A program made the position numbers and the translations under genes. The notes under the pieces are model-generated. The model made no database searches. It had not been told where the DNA came from and was given only the letters and a program-made list of their open reading frames with translations. A stretch of DNA of 64,000 nucleotides from Lachnospiraceae bacterium UBA2860 (lineage in GTDB: Bacteria; Bacillota; Clostridia; Lachnospirales; Lachnospiraceae). The stretch is from the NCBI GenBank assembly GCA_002350625.1, contig DEFE01000028.1, positions 9,732-73,731 of the forward strand, given 5' to 3'. Positions within the stretch are counted from its first letter, which is position 1. The number at the start of each line of letters is the position of its first letter. This document shows positions 26,399 through 36,000 of this stretch, in pieces.

Positions 26399-27743
26399 GA
26401 AGCTGGTGGTCCGCCCGATCGTCGGGTGCCTTACCCATTCACACTTCTGGGAAGGCCCGTGTCGGGCGGGTCATGCCGAGGATATGACCAAAGAAGCGGA
26501 AGCAGCCGCAGCAGACCGCTATCTCGCCCAGATGAAAAAGGAACTGGAAAAGGTGATCCCGGAGGTTGAGCTGCTTCCCGTGATTGACGCCCGGTATCAG
26601 GAGACCTTTGTGGTTCCCGAGAACGTCTATGCGCAGATCGAAGAGGATCTGCAGCGGGTTGACCTGTTCCTGTGCATGGGCTGGCGCATTCCGAAGCTCG
26701 AGCGCTACAAAAAAACCGTCGTCGTGATGCAGAACGGAAATGAAGGCATTGACTTTGCCGCCTACTGCCGCGATATCGGCGTGGAAGCACACGTGGCCAT
26801 GGACATGCAGGATTTAAACGAAATCCTCTACTATCTGTGGGTGCGCAAAGCCATATCCTGCACGCGGGTTCTCTGCCTTTCCGCCGCAGGCCAGCCGACC
26901 TTCGGCATCCAGAGCCTGATCCGTGATCCGGAGATCCTGCGGCAGCGCTACGGCCTGGAGGTGGTCAAGCTGACGTTTTACGACATTTTCAAGTATATGG
27001 ACGGCATCACGGATGAGGAAGCACGGCCCATCGCCGAAAGAATCATAGCGGGCTCCTCCGATACGAAGGTGAACACTGACTGGTTCCTCAATGACGTCAA
27101 ATATTACCTGGCGGCGAAAAAGATGATGGACGTGTTCCAGTGCAACGCGTTTACCACAGCCTGCCATGAGCTGTGCACCTCCGAGATTCCCCAGAACCGC
27201 AAGTTTACTCCCTGCATGTGCCACTCGCTTCTCAAGGACGAAGGCATTCCCAGCGGATGCGAAGAAGACCTGAATGCGCTGATGGCCATGTGCATCCTGC
27301 AGTATCTCGGAAAACGCCCCTGCTTTATGGGCAATCCGAACCACGAGACAGACGAGCTGCTCCGGATTCATCACGCGGTTCCGGCCCTCAGCATGAACGG
27401 ATACGGGACCAAGGCACTTGATTATAAGCTGTGGGCCTTCACCGGTCAGGGCTTCGGCGGAAAGCTGCAGATCGATTTCACACAGAATCTGCAGGATAAA
27501 ATCACCCTCGGCCGGTTCAATCCCGCGGGGGATACGATGATCGTAAAAACCGGAGAAGTTCTCCGCACCGAATACGACGATGTATACTGCAGTCCATACT
27601 ACTATATTCAGATGGATGACGCGAGAACCTTCATGCACAATCTCGCGGGCTTTGGCCACCATCAGGTCCTGGTCTTCGGGGACTATGTCAAAGAAGTGAA
27701 GGAATTGTCACGGTATATGCATTTCAGTGTTCTGGAAGGATAA
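26376..27743 (+). CDS. L-fucose isomerase-like protein
   Basis: A 455-residue member of the fucose/arabinose isomerase superfamily, which interconverts aldoses and ketoses with Mn2+. Superfamily-like regions are FLCMGWRIPKLERYKKTVVV (first domain) and the C-terminal KLQIDFTQNLQDKITLGRFN. It is shorter than, and quite different from, the classical FucI at 38344. The start is the ATG at 26376; an upstream TTG at 26355 is less likely. It closes the GH31 operon and probably handles the monosaccharide released there. Its 3' end overlaps the convergent aldo/keto reductase gene by 20 bases. Confidence 0.72.
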   Translation: MKKKAMDEKLVVRPIVGCLTHSHFWEGPCRAGHAEDMTKEAEAAAADRYLAQMKKELEKVIPEVELLPVIDARYQETFVVPENVYAQIEEDLQRVDLFLCMGWRIPKLERYKKTVVVMQNGNEGIDFAAYCRDIGVEAHVAMDMQDLNEILYYLWVRKAISCTRVLCLSAAGQPTFGIQSLIRDPEILRQRYGLEVVKLTFYDIFKYMDGITDEEARPIAERIIAGSSDTKVNTDWFLNDVKYYLAAKKMMDVFQCNAFTTACHELCTSEIPQNRKFTPCMCHSLLKDEGIPSGCEEDLNALMAMCILQYLGKRPCFMGNPNHETDELLRIHHAVPALSMNGYGTKALDYKLWAFTGQGFGGKLQIDFTQNLQDKITLGRFNPAGDTMIVKTGEVLRTEYDDVYCSPYYYIQMDDARTFMHNLAGFGHHQVLVFGDYVKEVKELSRYMHFSVLEG

Positions 27744-28737
27744 CGGCATCGATCCTTTTGAGTTCCTCCTCCGTGAATCCCGTGTTTTCTATGGCGCGGA
27801 CATTTTCCTCCAGCTGCTCCGGCCGCGATGCGCCGATCAGGGCGGAGCACACCTTCCCGTCCCTGAGGATCCAGGCGAGAGCCATCTGGGCGAGGGACTG
27901 GCCGCGCTCTTTTGCCAGCTCATTGAGGGCGGAAACCTTCAGGCGGACGTCCTCCGTCAGGGCGCGGTCGTTGAGGAAGCGGCTGTCTGTGGCGATCCGG
28001 CTGTCTTCAGGGATTTCCTTCAGGTATTTTCCCGTGAGCAGTCCCTGCGCCAGAGGGCAGAAGGCAATGACGCCGATGCCGTTCTCATGGCAGTACTCCT
28101 TAACTCCGTCGCTCTCGATCGTCCGGTCCAGTATCGAGTAACGCCTCTGGTTGATGATTAAAGGACAGCGGTATTCCTTCATGATCTCAGCCGCCTTTGC
28201 CGTATGCTCCCGGTCATAGTTTGAAATACCGGCATACAGTGCCTTACCGCTGCGGACAATGTCAGCCAGCGCGCCCATCGTCTCTTCCAGGGGCGTCTCC
28301 GGGTCCATGCGGTGATGATAGAAGATGTCCACATAGTCAAGACCCAGCCGTTTCAGGCTCTGATCACAGCTCGCAATGAGGTATTTTCTGCTCCCCCAGT
28401 TTCCGTACGGCCCCGGCCACATATCATATCCCGCTTTCGAGGTGATGATGAGCTCATCCCGGTAGGCGGAAAAATCCTCCGCAAGAATCCGGCCCGCATT
28501 TTTCTCCGCGGCGCCGTATTCCGGTCCGTAGTTATTCGCCAGATCGAACTGCGTGATGCCGAGATCAAACGCTTTTCTGCAGATCTCCCGCATCCTGTCA
28601 TAAGATGAGATATTCCCGAAATTGTGCCAGAAACCAAGCGAAAGAGCGGGGAACTTCAGGCCGCTGTTTCCGACTCTGTGATACGGCATCGTGTCGTAGC
28701 GGCTGCCGGCAGCGATATAAGTTTCTTTCAGATCCAT
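27724..28737 (-). CDS. Aldo/keto reductase (YghZ/Gpr-like)
   Basis: A 337-residue NADPH-dependent reductase with the TIM-barrel AKR fold. The catalytic set is visible: Asp and Tyr in TQFDLANNYGPEYGAAE, Lys in ELIITSKAGYDMWPG, His in VDIFYHHRMDPETP. This branch includes L-glyceraldehyde-3-phosphate and methylglyoxal reductases. It is convergent with the isomerase-like gene and divergent from the LacI regulator. Imperfect dyads lie in its upstream region (28765-28829), suggesting regulation with the fucose locus. Confidence 0.88.
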   Translation of the reverse strand: MDLKETYIAAGSRYDTMPYHRVGNSGLKFPALSLGFWHNFGNISSYDRMREICRKAFDLGITQFDLANNYGPEYGAAEKNAGRILAEDFSAYRDELIITSKAGYDMWPGPYGNWGSRKYLIASCDQSLKRLGLDYVDIFYHHRMDPETPLEETMGALADIVRSGKALYAGISNYDREHTAKAAEIMKEYRCPLIINQRRYSILDRTIESDGVKEYCHENGIGVIAFCPLAQGLLTGKYLKEIPEDSRIATDSRFLNDRALTEDVRLKVSALNELAKERGQSLAQMALAWILRDGKVCSALIGASRPEQLEENVRAIENTGFTEEELKRIDAVILPEH

Positions 28738-28851
28738 GATCTCCTCTCCATTTCCAAAGCATCACCGGATTAACAGGGACATCCCTATTATGGATCAAAT
28801 CCGGAAGATGTGAAAGAAAAAAACATCTTGTGAAGATTATTTGTTTTCCGG

Positions 28852-28880
28852 TTGACAAATGCCGCTGACCAATAGATAAT
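28852..28880 (+). promoter_or_regulatory. Promoter of LacI-type regulator gene
   Basis: TTGACA (28852-28857) and GATAAT (28875-28880) are separated by 17 bases, a near-consensus sigma-A promoter about 70 bases upstream of the regulator start. Confidence 0.75.
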
Positions 28881-28889
28881 ACAGACAGA

Positions 28890-28903
28890 GCGAAACGTTT
28901 TGC
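28890..28903. promoter_or_regulatory. Probable LacI-family operator
   Basis: GCGAAACGTTTTGC is a near-perfect palindrome around a central CG, the form typical of LacI/GalR and CcpA sites. It lies 10 bases after the -10 box, where binding would block transcription. That position suggests autoregulation by the LacI-type protein. Confidence 0.65.
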
Positions 28904-28948
28904 TTTGTTCTGTATTTGTGCATAACCACCAAATTTGGAGGTCCGAAA

Positions 28949-29983
28949 TTGGCTGCCACGATTAGAGACATAAAAAAAGTGACGGGGCTTTCACTGGCAA
29001 CAATCTCCAAATATCTGAACGGCGGCAATCTTCTCCCTGAAAACAGAGCCAAGATCGAGAAAGCGATCAAGGATCTTCATTATGAAGTCAACGAGATGGC
29101 CAGAGGACTCGTCACCAGCCAGAGCATGACCATCGGCGTCGTCGTATTTGACATATCCAATGTGTTTACCTGCTCGGTTCTCAGCTTTCTGGGCAGCCGC
29201 TTAAGAGAAGCCGGATACGCTGTGATGACCTGCGACTCACAGAACGATCCGCAGCTTGAAATGGACAACATACGCTTTTTGATGGGCAAGAAAGTGGACG
29301 GCCTGGTCATCATGCCGGTAGGGCTGTCTCCCGCTTTCCTGGAGCCGCCCATAAAGGCCGGCATTCCCGTGGTTTTACTGGATCGTTCCGTGGGGGATTC
29401 CCGCGTTGACTGTGTGAAGGTCAACAATTCGGAAGCGTCCTATGAAGCCGTGAAGCTTCTTGCCGGATACGGCCACAGGAAGATCGCGGTCGTCGGCTCG
29501 GATACGGTTGTCACCGGAAGAGAGCGCCTCGAAGGGTGTCTGGCCGCTCTGAAGGACGAGAACATTGCGCTTCCTCCGGCCTGCCTGAAGCTTGGCGCGC
29601 ACAGCATCGAACACGGGTATCAGAGCATGCAGGAGCTCCTTGCACTGCCGGATCCGCCGACCGCAGTGTTCCTCGGCAACTTCGAGATCATCCTCGGTGC
29701 AGTCATGGCGATAAACGAATCCAGCTTCAGCTGCCCGGACGATATATCCGTCATCGGTTTTGACGACCTGATTGTCTCGAAGCTCTCAAACCCCAGGCTG
29801 TCCGTTGTCGTACAGCCGCTCCGCAGCCTCGCGGAGGAAACCGTCCGGCTGCTGCTGAACCGCATTGAGTATGAAAAGACAGTCGAAGCAGATGCAGATG
29901 CACCGGATGCACCCGCACACGTCGAGCTGGTTCTGAAGGCTCGAATCGTTGAAGGGGGCTCCGTTGCCCGGCGCAGGGAGTGA
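28949..29983 (+). CDS. LacI-family transcriptional regulator
   Basis: A 344-residue repressor. The N-terminal HTH reads ATIRDIKKVTGLSLATISKY and ends in the hinge region; the C-terminal periplasmic-binding-like domain senses a sugar (MTIGVVVFDISNVFTCSVLS, DGLVIMPVGLS, DDISVIGFDDLIVSKLSNPR). The start is the TTG at 28949, because GGAGG is at 28937-28941, 7 bases upstream; the next upstream candidate has no ribosome site. It heads the plus-strand fucose locus, so fucose or a catabolic intermediate is the likely inducer. Confidence 0.92.
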   Translation: MAATIRDIKKVTGLSLATISKYLNGGNLLPENRAKIEKAIKDLHYEVNEMARGLVTSQSMTIGVVVFDISNVFTCSVLSFLGSRLREAGYAVMTCDSQNDPQLEMDNIRFLMGKKVDGLVIMPVGLSPAFLEPPIKAGIPVVLLDRSVGDSRVDCVKVNNSEASYEAVKLLAGYGHRKIAVVGSDTVVTGRERLEGCLAALKDENIALPPACLKLGAHSIEHGYQSMQELLALPDPPTAVFLGNFEIILGAVMAINESSFSCPDDISVIGFDDLIVSKLSNPRLSVVVQPLRSLAEETVRLLLNRIEYEKTVEADADAPDAPAHVELVLKARIVEGGSVARRRE

Positions 29984-30064
29984 AACGGTTCGCTCCGGCC
30001 GCCATTCCGCAGATGATCATCTATAAAAACTTCGAAATGTGAATTACGGGAGGAGGAGAAAACG

Positions 30065-31072
30065 ATGATTGATCCCAGTACAGTCCCATCGATGCGTCTT
30101 GGAGACGGCGGAACCATCCCGTGCCTCGGCATGGGCACCTTCGGCTCAGACCGGGTCAGCCCCGAAGAAGTAGCAGGTGCCGTCGCCGGAGGCCTCCGGG
30201 TCGGTTACAGACTCTTTGACTGTGCCGCCTGCTATGGGAACGAAAAGCAGATCGGACAGGTATTCCGCGCCGCCTTTGACGAGAAAATCATCGCGCGCGA
30301 GGATCTGTTCATCATGACCAAGGTGTGGAACGATATGCACCGCGAGGTCGAAAAATCCTGTCTGCAGAGCATCGAAGACCTGCAGTGTGCGTATCTCGAC
30401 ATGCTGTTCATCCACTGGCCGTTCCCGAACTATCATCCGCCTTTCTGTGATGTGGATACAAGGAATCCCGACTCCAGGCCGTTTTCCGTGAACGAATTCC
30501 TCGACACCTACAGGCAGATCGAGGCACTCGTCGACAAAGGACTTGTCCGCCACATCGGCATCTCCAATATGACCATCCCGAAGCTTGAAGCCGTGCTCGG
30601 ACAGCTTCGCATCAAGCCGGCGGCCTGCGAGATCGAAATGCATCCGTGCTTCCAGCAGACGGAGCTCTATACATATCTCAAGGATCACGACATCCTGACC
30701 ATCGGATATATGCCTTTGGGATCCCCGCGCCGCCCTGAGAGGGATATCGAGCCGGGCGACATCGCGGACATGCAGATGCCCGAGCTTCTAAAAATCGCGC
30801 AGGATCACGGGGTCCATCCGGCGATCATCTGCCTGAAATGGGCGCTTCAGCGGGGCGTCCTCCCGATCCCGTTCTCCGTGCACAACTATGAAGCCAATCT
30901 GCGCGCGACCGTCACGGAGAAACTGACGGACGAAGAGATGGGCGTCATCTCCACCCTGGAGAGAAACAACCGCCTTGTAAAGGGGCAGGTATTCCTCTGG
31001 GAAGGCGCAAGGGACTGGCACGATCTGTGGGACGAAGACGGCGTGATCGTCGACTGCACGGACTGCACATAA
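30065..31072 (+). CDS. Aldo/keto reductase
   Basis: A 335-residue AKR-family reductase with a classical tetrad: Asp/Tyr in LFDCAACYGNEKQ, Lys in FIMTKVWNDM, His in MLFIHWPFPNY. The cofactor site includes IPIPFSVHNYEANLRA. The Cys-rich tail (VDCTDCT) is unusual. GGAGGAGG lies upstream of the ATG. As the first enzyme gene after the regulator it may reduce L-lactaldehyde from fucose to 1,2-propanediol, or reduce or oxidise the sugar itself; sequence does not decide. Confidence 0.88.
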   Translation: MIDPSTVPSMRLGDGGTIPCLGMGTFGSDRVSPEEVAGAVAGGLRVGYRLFDCAACYGNEKQIGQVFRAAFDEKIIAREDLFIMTKVWNDMHREVEKSCLQSIEDLQCAYLDMLFIHWPFPNYHPPFCDVDTRNPDSRPFSVNEFLDTYRQIEALVDKGLVRHIGISNMTIPKLEAVLGQLRIKPAACEIEMHPCFQQTELYTYLKDHDILTIGYMPLGSPRRPERDIEPGDIADMQMPELLKIAQDHGVHPAIICLKWALQRGVLPIPFSVHNYEANLRATVTEKLTDEEMGVISTLERNNRLVKGQVFLWEGARDWHDLWDEDGVIVDCTDCT

Positions 31073-31196
31073 CGGATCCCGGCCCGGGATGCAGCGGGGG
31101 GAGCCCCGCTCCGCCGGACGGGTCCGCATCATATAAGCGAACAGTTCATCACAAAGCCATAAAAACGAACACCATTCAAAAAGGAGAAAAACGGAC

Positions 31197-32276
31197 ATGA
31201 GCATCAATAAAAAGATCATTCCCACCAGCATGCTGGGCGCCACGCTTCCCGGAAACAGCACCGTCGAGATGAAAGAATTCGAGGTTCCGACCCCCGGCTT
31301 CGGACAGGTGCTTGTGCAGACAAAGGCCAGTACGATCTGCGGTTCCGATATCCGCGCCATCTACAGGGAGCACACCGGCAAAGGTGCCGAAGGCTACATT
31401 CCCGGTATGGTCGCCGGCCACGAGCCCAGCGGCATCATCGTACAGGAAGGCCCCGGCCTCAAGGAATTCAAGACCGGCGACCGCGTCATCGTCTATCATA
31501 TCTCCGGCTGCGGCGTCTGCTATAACTGCCGCATGGGCTATATGATCGCCTGCTCGAATCCCACCTTCCGCCAGGCGTACGGCTGGCAGAGAAACGGCGG
31601 CATGGCCCCCTATATTCTCTGTGACGAAAAGGACCTGGTGCACCTTCCCGATGAGCTGACTTACAAGGACGGCGCACAGGTGGCCTGCGGATTCGGCACG
31701 GTCTACGAAGCGCTTGAGAAGATCGGGGTCAGCGGTGATGACGCCGTTCTGGTTACGGGTCTCGGCCCGGTCGGTCTCGCCACGCTCATGCTGGCAAAGG
31801 CCATGGGCGCAAACAAGCTGATCGGCGTAGAAGTCAACGATTACAGAATCGACCTCGCGAAGAAGCTGAATCTGGTGGATCACGTGTTTAAGCCTTCCGA
31901 TCACACCGTGCAGGATATTCTGGATCTGACCGGAGGCAAAGGCGTCGAGAAAGCCGTTGACTGCTCCGCATCAGACGCCGGGCGCCAGACCTGCGTGAGA
32001 GCCTCCAAGGAGTGGGCTAAAATCGCGCTGGTCGGAGAAGGCAACACCATGACGCTCAATCCCAGTCCCGACATGATGCACGCGCAGAAGACCATCTACG
32101 GCTCCTGGGTCACCTCGACCTGGAAAATGATGGATCTCGTAGACCGCCTGGTCCGCTGGAACATCCATCCGGGCGACCTGATCACGGATGAGTTCCCGAT
32201 CGAGCGCGCAGGCGAGGCGTATGCCCTCATGGCGAGCGGACACTGCGGAAAAGTCGCGGTGGTCTATCCGGACTGA
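31197..32276 (+). CDS. Zinc-dependent alcohol dehydrogenase (MDR family)
   Basis: A 359-residue medium-chain dehydrogenase. Catalytic zinc ligands are in STICGSDIRAIY and VAGHEPSGII; the structural zinc site has four Cys in GCGVCYNCRMGYMIAC; the Rossmann fold reads VLVTGLGPVGLATLMLAKAM. Sorbitol, threonine and fucose dehydrogenases share this layout. It follows the aldo/keto reductase by 124 bases. That gap holds GC-rich dyads (around 31075-31125) but no gene. A role in lactaldehyde/propanediol or L-fucose oxidation is inferred from position. Confidence 0.9.
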   Translation: MSINKKIIPTSMLGATLPGNSTVEMKEFEVPTPGFGQVLVQTKASTICGSDIRAIYREHTGKGAEGYIPGMVAGHEPSGIIVQEGPGLKEFKTGDRVIVYHISGCGVCYNCRMGYMIACSNPTFRQAYGWQRNGGMAPYILCDEKDLVHLPDELTYKDGAQVACGFGTVYEALEKIGVSGDDAVLVTGLGPVGLATLMLAKAMGANKLIGVEVNDYRIDLAKKLNLVDHVFKPSDHTVQDILDLTGGKGVEKAVDCSASDAGRQTCVRASKEWAKIALVGEGNTMTLNPSPDMMHAQKTIYGSWVTSTWKMMDLVDRLVRWNIHPGDLITDEFPIERAGEAYALMASGHCGKVAVVYPD

Positions 32277-32291
32277 AACGGAGTTGGAAAG

Positions 32292-32684
32292 ATGAAGCTG
32301 ACGGGCCTTAACCACATCACGATTAATGTCATCGATCTTGATGCTTCAAAGCGTTTCTACGAAGAAGTATTCGGCCTCGAGCCATGTGGTTTCAAGGACA
32401 TGGGCGATCATACGCTCACTTATTATCAGCTCCCCCAGGGGGTTCTTCTGGAACTGATCGATTATGAAGCAAAGAGGGATCCCCTCCCGGTCTCTGAGAC
32501 GCAGACAGGCACCTACAGGCATTTCTGTCTGGAGGCCGATTCGCTGGATGAGCTTTATGAGATCTGCAGGGAACATGGCGTCTCAGTCCGTTCCGCCCCG
32601 GCTTTTGTAGAAAAGCTTGGCCGGAGCAACATGCTGATCACCGACCCGAATGGAGTTGAGATCGAAATATTCCTCGCCGGGTAA
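32292..32684 (+). CDS. VOC (glyoxalase-like) family protein
   Basis: A 130-residue single-copy vicinal oxygen chelate protein made of two beta-alpha-beta-beta-beta modules. Possible metal ligands are His in LTGLNHITINV, Glu in GVLLELIDY, His in GTYRHFCLEA and Glu in NGVEIEIFLAG. Relatives act as glyoxalase I, epimerases or dioxygenases. In this operon detoxification of methylglyoxal formed from dihydroxyacetone phosphate is an attractive guess. It starts 15 bases after the dehydrogenase. Confidence 0.85.
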   Translation: MKLTGLNHITINVIDLDASKRFYEEVFGLEPCGFKDMGDHTLTYYQLPQGVLLELIDYEAKRDPLPVSETQTGTYRHFCLEADSLDELYEICREHGVSVRSAPAFVEKLGRSNMLITDPNGVEIEIFLAG

Positions 32685-32744
32685 AACCTGACAATCCCGA
32701 TGACCCGTTCCGCGCACAGGCCTGACCGGCCGGAGGCAGCAGCG

Positions 32745-33380
32745 ATGTATGAGATGAGTCCCGCGTGGCAGGCTTATTATATGGAAACGGAACCGAACCG
32801 GCGCGCCGGACTGCTTCAGAAACTCCTTAAGGAGGAACCGGACGACGGCGGAAATGCCTGGAGATGGCGGCTCTTCTCTCTCCGCCATTTTGAAAACGGC
32901 ATCCGTCTGCCGGACATAGGCGAGCTCCCCGCGAAAGGCGTTCCGGAGCCTTCTTGCGACCGCTACCTCTGGCAGTTTGTCAACATCACACAGATCTATA
33001 ACACATCCCGCCTTTTCAAGAAAAGCGGGGAGAGGGAGATCAGACAGTTCTTTCGGGAATGCGGCTTTGACGAAGCCATCTCCTCGGGAGACATCGGTGA
33101 AGCGGCACTTTACCGGGAAATCCGGAACGCGGCAAAGCGGTATTTCAACACCTGCAAAGGCAGCGAATACAGGCGGACGCTGTTCGGCCTTCTCAGCCCG
33201 GGCAGCGCAGATCAGAAAAATCAGACCTGCAAGGACGTCTGGAAGATGACTTTCGGCGTCGAAAGGCGTTTCGGGCTTTCCGGAACGATCCGGGTCTGGA
33301 TCAAAGCAGTGCAGGATGAATATGAAACAGAAAATCCCGCAGCTGCAGAGCAGATGGAAAAGCTGTCCGGGACCATGTGA
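32745..33380 (+). CDS. Unknown protein, 211 aa
   Basis: I do not recognise this protein with confidence; it may belong to a DUF family (DUF6553-like) seen in Clostridia. It is soluble, mostly helical, rich in Trp, Arg and Glu, and starts MYEMSPAWQAYYMETEPNRR. The chosen ATG at 32745 has GGAGG 9 bases upstream; the in-frame ATG at 32700 has no ribosome site. It sits between the VOC gene and the transporter genes in the same direction, so it belongs to the fucose transcription unit. Confidence 0.6.
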   Translation: MYEMSPAWQAYYMETEPNRRAGLLQKLLKEEPDDGGNAWRWRLFSLRHFENGIRLPDIGELPAKGVPEPSCDRYLWQFVNITQIYNTSRLFKKSGEREIRQFFRECGFDEAISSGDIGEAALYREIRNAAKRYFNTCKGSEYRRTLFGLLSPGSADQKNQTCKDVWKMTFGVERRFGLSGTIRVWIKAVQDEYETENPAAAEQMEKLSGTM

Positions 33381-33495
33381 CTGTGTACAGATACCGCATC
33401 GAAAAAGCCCTTGCATGAATAGCACCCGGGGCGGGCACACCCCCAACGCACACATCTATGTCAGAATCGCTAAACCTGACAGGGAGGGAGAGTAG

Positions 33496-34473
33496 GTGGA
33501 AAAGCTAAAACAAAATCCAATCGTTAAAAAGCTGGGATTCAATCGCATCATACTGTTTTGCATCCTGCTGCTGATGTACGGCGTGTTCTCTGCAGTGATC
33601 CCCGGCTTCGCAGGCTCTGCCCGTATCATGAGCATCTTAAACTACGCGTATTTCCTGGGCTTTCTGGCACTGGGCGTTACTTTCGTCATCGCCACCGGAG
33701 GCATCGATTTCTCCATCGGCCCGGTGATGTTCTGCTGCGCGCTGATGGCCGGCTACACCCTCAACACCTACGGCGCGCCGGTCATCGTTACCCTTCTGAT
33801 GAGCATCGCAATCGGCTTTGCGTTCGGATGCTTCAACGGTTATCTGGTCGCCTATGTCGGGGTCCCTCCGTTCATCGTTTCCATGGCGACCATGAATATC
33901 GCCAAGGGACTCGGCTCCGTGTTCACAAAGACCCAGTCCGTCAGCTGGCCGCAGGCGAATGACCCGAGCGGCATCGGCTGGTTCCGCAATCTGGTCAAGG
34001 TCGGCGACATCCCTACCGGCCTGATCATCTTTGCCATCGCTGCCGTAGCGCTCTACATCGTGATGAACAACACCCGGGCCGGCCGCTACATCCTGTGCCT
34101 CGGCAGCAATAAAGAAGCGGTCAGGCTCTCCGGCGTCAATGTGCGCAAATGGCAGATGCTCGCTTTCGTGATCTGCGGAACGATGGCCGGCATCGCGGCG
34201 ATCTTTTTCGTCAGCGCATACACAACCGTGCAGCCCGGTCTTGGCGACACCTACAACAATGAAGCCATCGCTTCCTGCGTCATGGGCGGCACCTCGATGG
34301 CAGGCGGTCTCGCTTCGATCGGCGGAACCGTGATCGGTGTCATGGTTATCTCCCTCCTGCAGGAAGGCATCATGGCCCTCAGAATGACCAAAGAAGTCCA
34401 GATGATCATCACCGGCCTTATCGTCATCGTATTCGTTTATGCCGACGTCTCCGCGAGACGCCGCCGGAACTGA
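33496..34473 (+). CDS. Rbs-type sugar ABC permease 1
   Basis: A 325-residue permease of the ribose/xylose family with eight to ten helices. Family motifs are IATGGIDFSIGPVMFCCALM and YILCLGSNKEAVRLSGVNVR. The start is the GTG at 33496 behind AGGGAGGGAG. A second, different permease of the same family follows the ATPase, so the channel is probably a heterodimer. Substrate is likely L-fucose, given the catabolic genes downstream. Confidence 0.92.
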   Translation: MEKLKQNPIVKKLGFNRIILFCILLLMYGVFSAVIPGFAGSARIMSILNYAYFLGFLALGVTFVIATGGIDFSIGPVMFCCALMAGYTLNTYGAPVIVTLLMSIAIGFAFGCFNGYLVAYVGVPPFIVSMATMNIAKGLGSVFTKTQSVSWPQANDPSGIGWFRNLVKVGDIPTGLIIFAIAAVALYIVMNNTRAGRYILCLGSNKEAVRLSGVNVRKWQMLAFVICGTMAGIAAIFFVSAYTTVQPGLGDTYNNEAIASCVMGGTSMAGGLASIGGTVIGVMVISLLQEGIMALRMTKEVQMIITGLIVIVFVYADVSARRRRN

Positions 34474-34492
34474 CAGAAAGGAGAAGGAAGAG

Positions 34493-35989
34493 ATGGGTGA
34501 AATCATCCTTACCATGAAAGACATCGACAAGTCCTTCCCCGGTGTCCACGCGCTTGATCACGTTGATTTCGAACTGAGGCGCGGCGAAGTTCACGCGCTG
34601 ATGGGAGAAAACGGCGCCGGAAAATCCACCTTGATGAAGGTTCTGACGGGTATCTACACGAAGGACTCCGGAACCATCACCTATGAGGGAGAGACCGTAG
34701 AATTCCACAACACCCACGACGCTCAGGCAGCCGGCATCGTGATCGTCCATCAGGAGCTCAACATGATCGGCGACCTGACCGTGGCGCAGAATATCTTTAT
34801 CGGCCGCGAGTTCAAAAAGGGGCTGATGATCGACGACCGCAAAATGATCAGAGAGTCAAAAAAGCTCTTTGACGAACTGCATATCGATATCGACCCGCGG
34901 GCCAAGATGAGTGATCTCACCGTCGGCAAGCAGCAGATGTGCGAAATCGCGAAAGCCATTTCTCATCAGGCTAAGATCATCATCTTTGACGAGCCCTCTG
35001 CCGCTCTGACCGAAAAAGAGATCGAGGATCTGTTCGCGATCATCCGGGATCTCAGAAAACAGAATCTCGGCATCATCTATATCTCCCACCGCATGGATGA
35101 GATCAAAGTCATCACGGACCGCGTGACGGTCATGCGCGACGGCGCCTATATCGGCACTCTGATCACCAGTGAATGCACAAAAGAAGACATCATCAACATG
35201 ATGGTGGGCCGCGTCATCTACGAAAATCCCAAGACGCACAGTATGGTTCCGGAGGATGCCCCCGTCGTGCTGAAGGTGGAGCATCTCAACGCCGGTAAAT
35301 CCGTGCAGGACGTGAGCTTCGAGCTCAGAAAGGGCGAGATTCTCGGCTTCTCGGGACTCATGGGCGCCGGCCGCACAGAGACCGCCAGAGCGCTCTTCGG
35401 CGCAGATCCGAAGCAGAGCGGCGACATCTATGTAAACGGCGAGAAGGTCACGATCAACTCACCGGAAGACGCTGTCAGGCACGGCATCGGGTATCTGTCC
35501 GAGGACCGCAAGCGCTTCGGCGTGGTTGTCCAGAAGACGATCACGGAAAACTCCACGCTGGCCACGCTCGAGAAGTATATGGCGGGAATGTTTATCAACA
35601 AGGCGGCAGAGAAAGCCGTCGCCGAAAAATACATTGCGGAGCTCGACACCAAGACGCCCGGAGCAGATCAGCTGGTCGTCAATCTGTCAGGCGGCAATCA
35701 GCAGAAAATCGTCATCGCCAAATGGCTCGTGCGGAACTGCGACATCCTCATATTCGACGAGCCCACCAGAGGCATCGACGTCGGCGCAAAGAACGAGATC
35801 TACAAGCTGATGAACCTCCTCGCTTCAGAGGGGAAATCCATTATCATGATTTCTTCGGAAATGACGGAAATCCTTCGAATGAGCGACCGGATCGTCGTTA
35901 TGTGCGAAGGGAAAAAGACCGGAGAAATCCCGATCGAGGAAGCCACCCAGGAAGCGATTATGGACAAGGCAACCCGTGATATCAAGTAG
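34493..35989 (+). CDS. Rbs-type sugar ABC ATPase (two domains)
   Basis: A 498-residue double ATP-binding protein (RbsA/MglA type). The first half has Walker A MGENGAGKSTLMKVLTG, a signature region LTVGKQQMCEIAKA and Walker B IIIFDEPSAALTEKE. The second half has a degenerate Walker A (GFSGLMGAGRTETARALFG), signature LSGGNQQKIVIAKWLV and Walker B ILIFDEPTRGIDVGAK. That asymmetry is normal for this family. The ATG at 34493 has GAAAGGAG upstream; the longer frame from 34439 overlaps the permease. It powers the importer made with the permeases on either side. Confidence 0.94.
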   Translation: MGEIILTMKDIDKSFPGVHALDHVDFELRRGEVHALMGENGAGKSTLMKVLTGIYTKDSGTITYEGETVEFHNTHDAQAAGIVIVHQELNMIGDLTVAQNIFIGREFKKGLMIDDRKMIRESKKLFDELHIDIDPRAKMSDLTVGKQQMCEIAKAISHQAKIIIFDEPSAALTEKEIEDLFAIIRDLRKQNLGIIYISHRMDEIKVITDRVTVMRDGAYIGTLITSECTKEDIINMMVGRVIYENPKTHSMVPEDAPVVLKVEHLNAGKSVQDVSFELRKGEILGFSGLMGAGRTETARALFGADPKQSGDIYVNGEKVTINSPEDAVRHGIGYLSEDRKRFGVVVQKTITENSTLATLEKYMAGMFINKAAEKAVAEKYIAELDTKTPGADQLVVNLSGGNQQKIVIAKWLVRNCDILIFDEPTRGIDVGAKNEIYKLMNLLASEGKSIIMISSEMTEILRMSDRIVVMCEGKKTGEIPIEEATQEAIMDKATRDIK

Positions 35990-36000
35990 GGGGAAAGAGC

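Noticed and set aside
22400..27743. Sulfoquinovose degradation locus (GH31 sulfoquinovosidase plus isomerase)
   Set aside because: The GH31 substrate loop fits glucosidase/xylosidase members, and no sulfo-sugar transaldolase, transketolase or sulfolactaldehyde enzyme is nearby.
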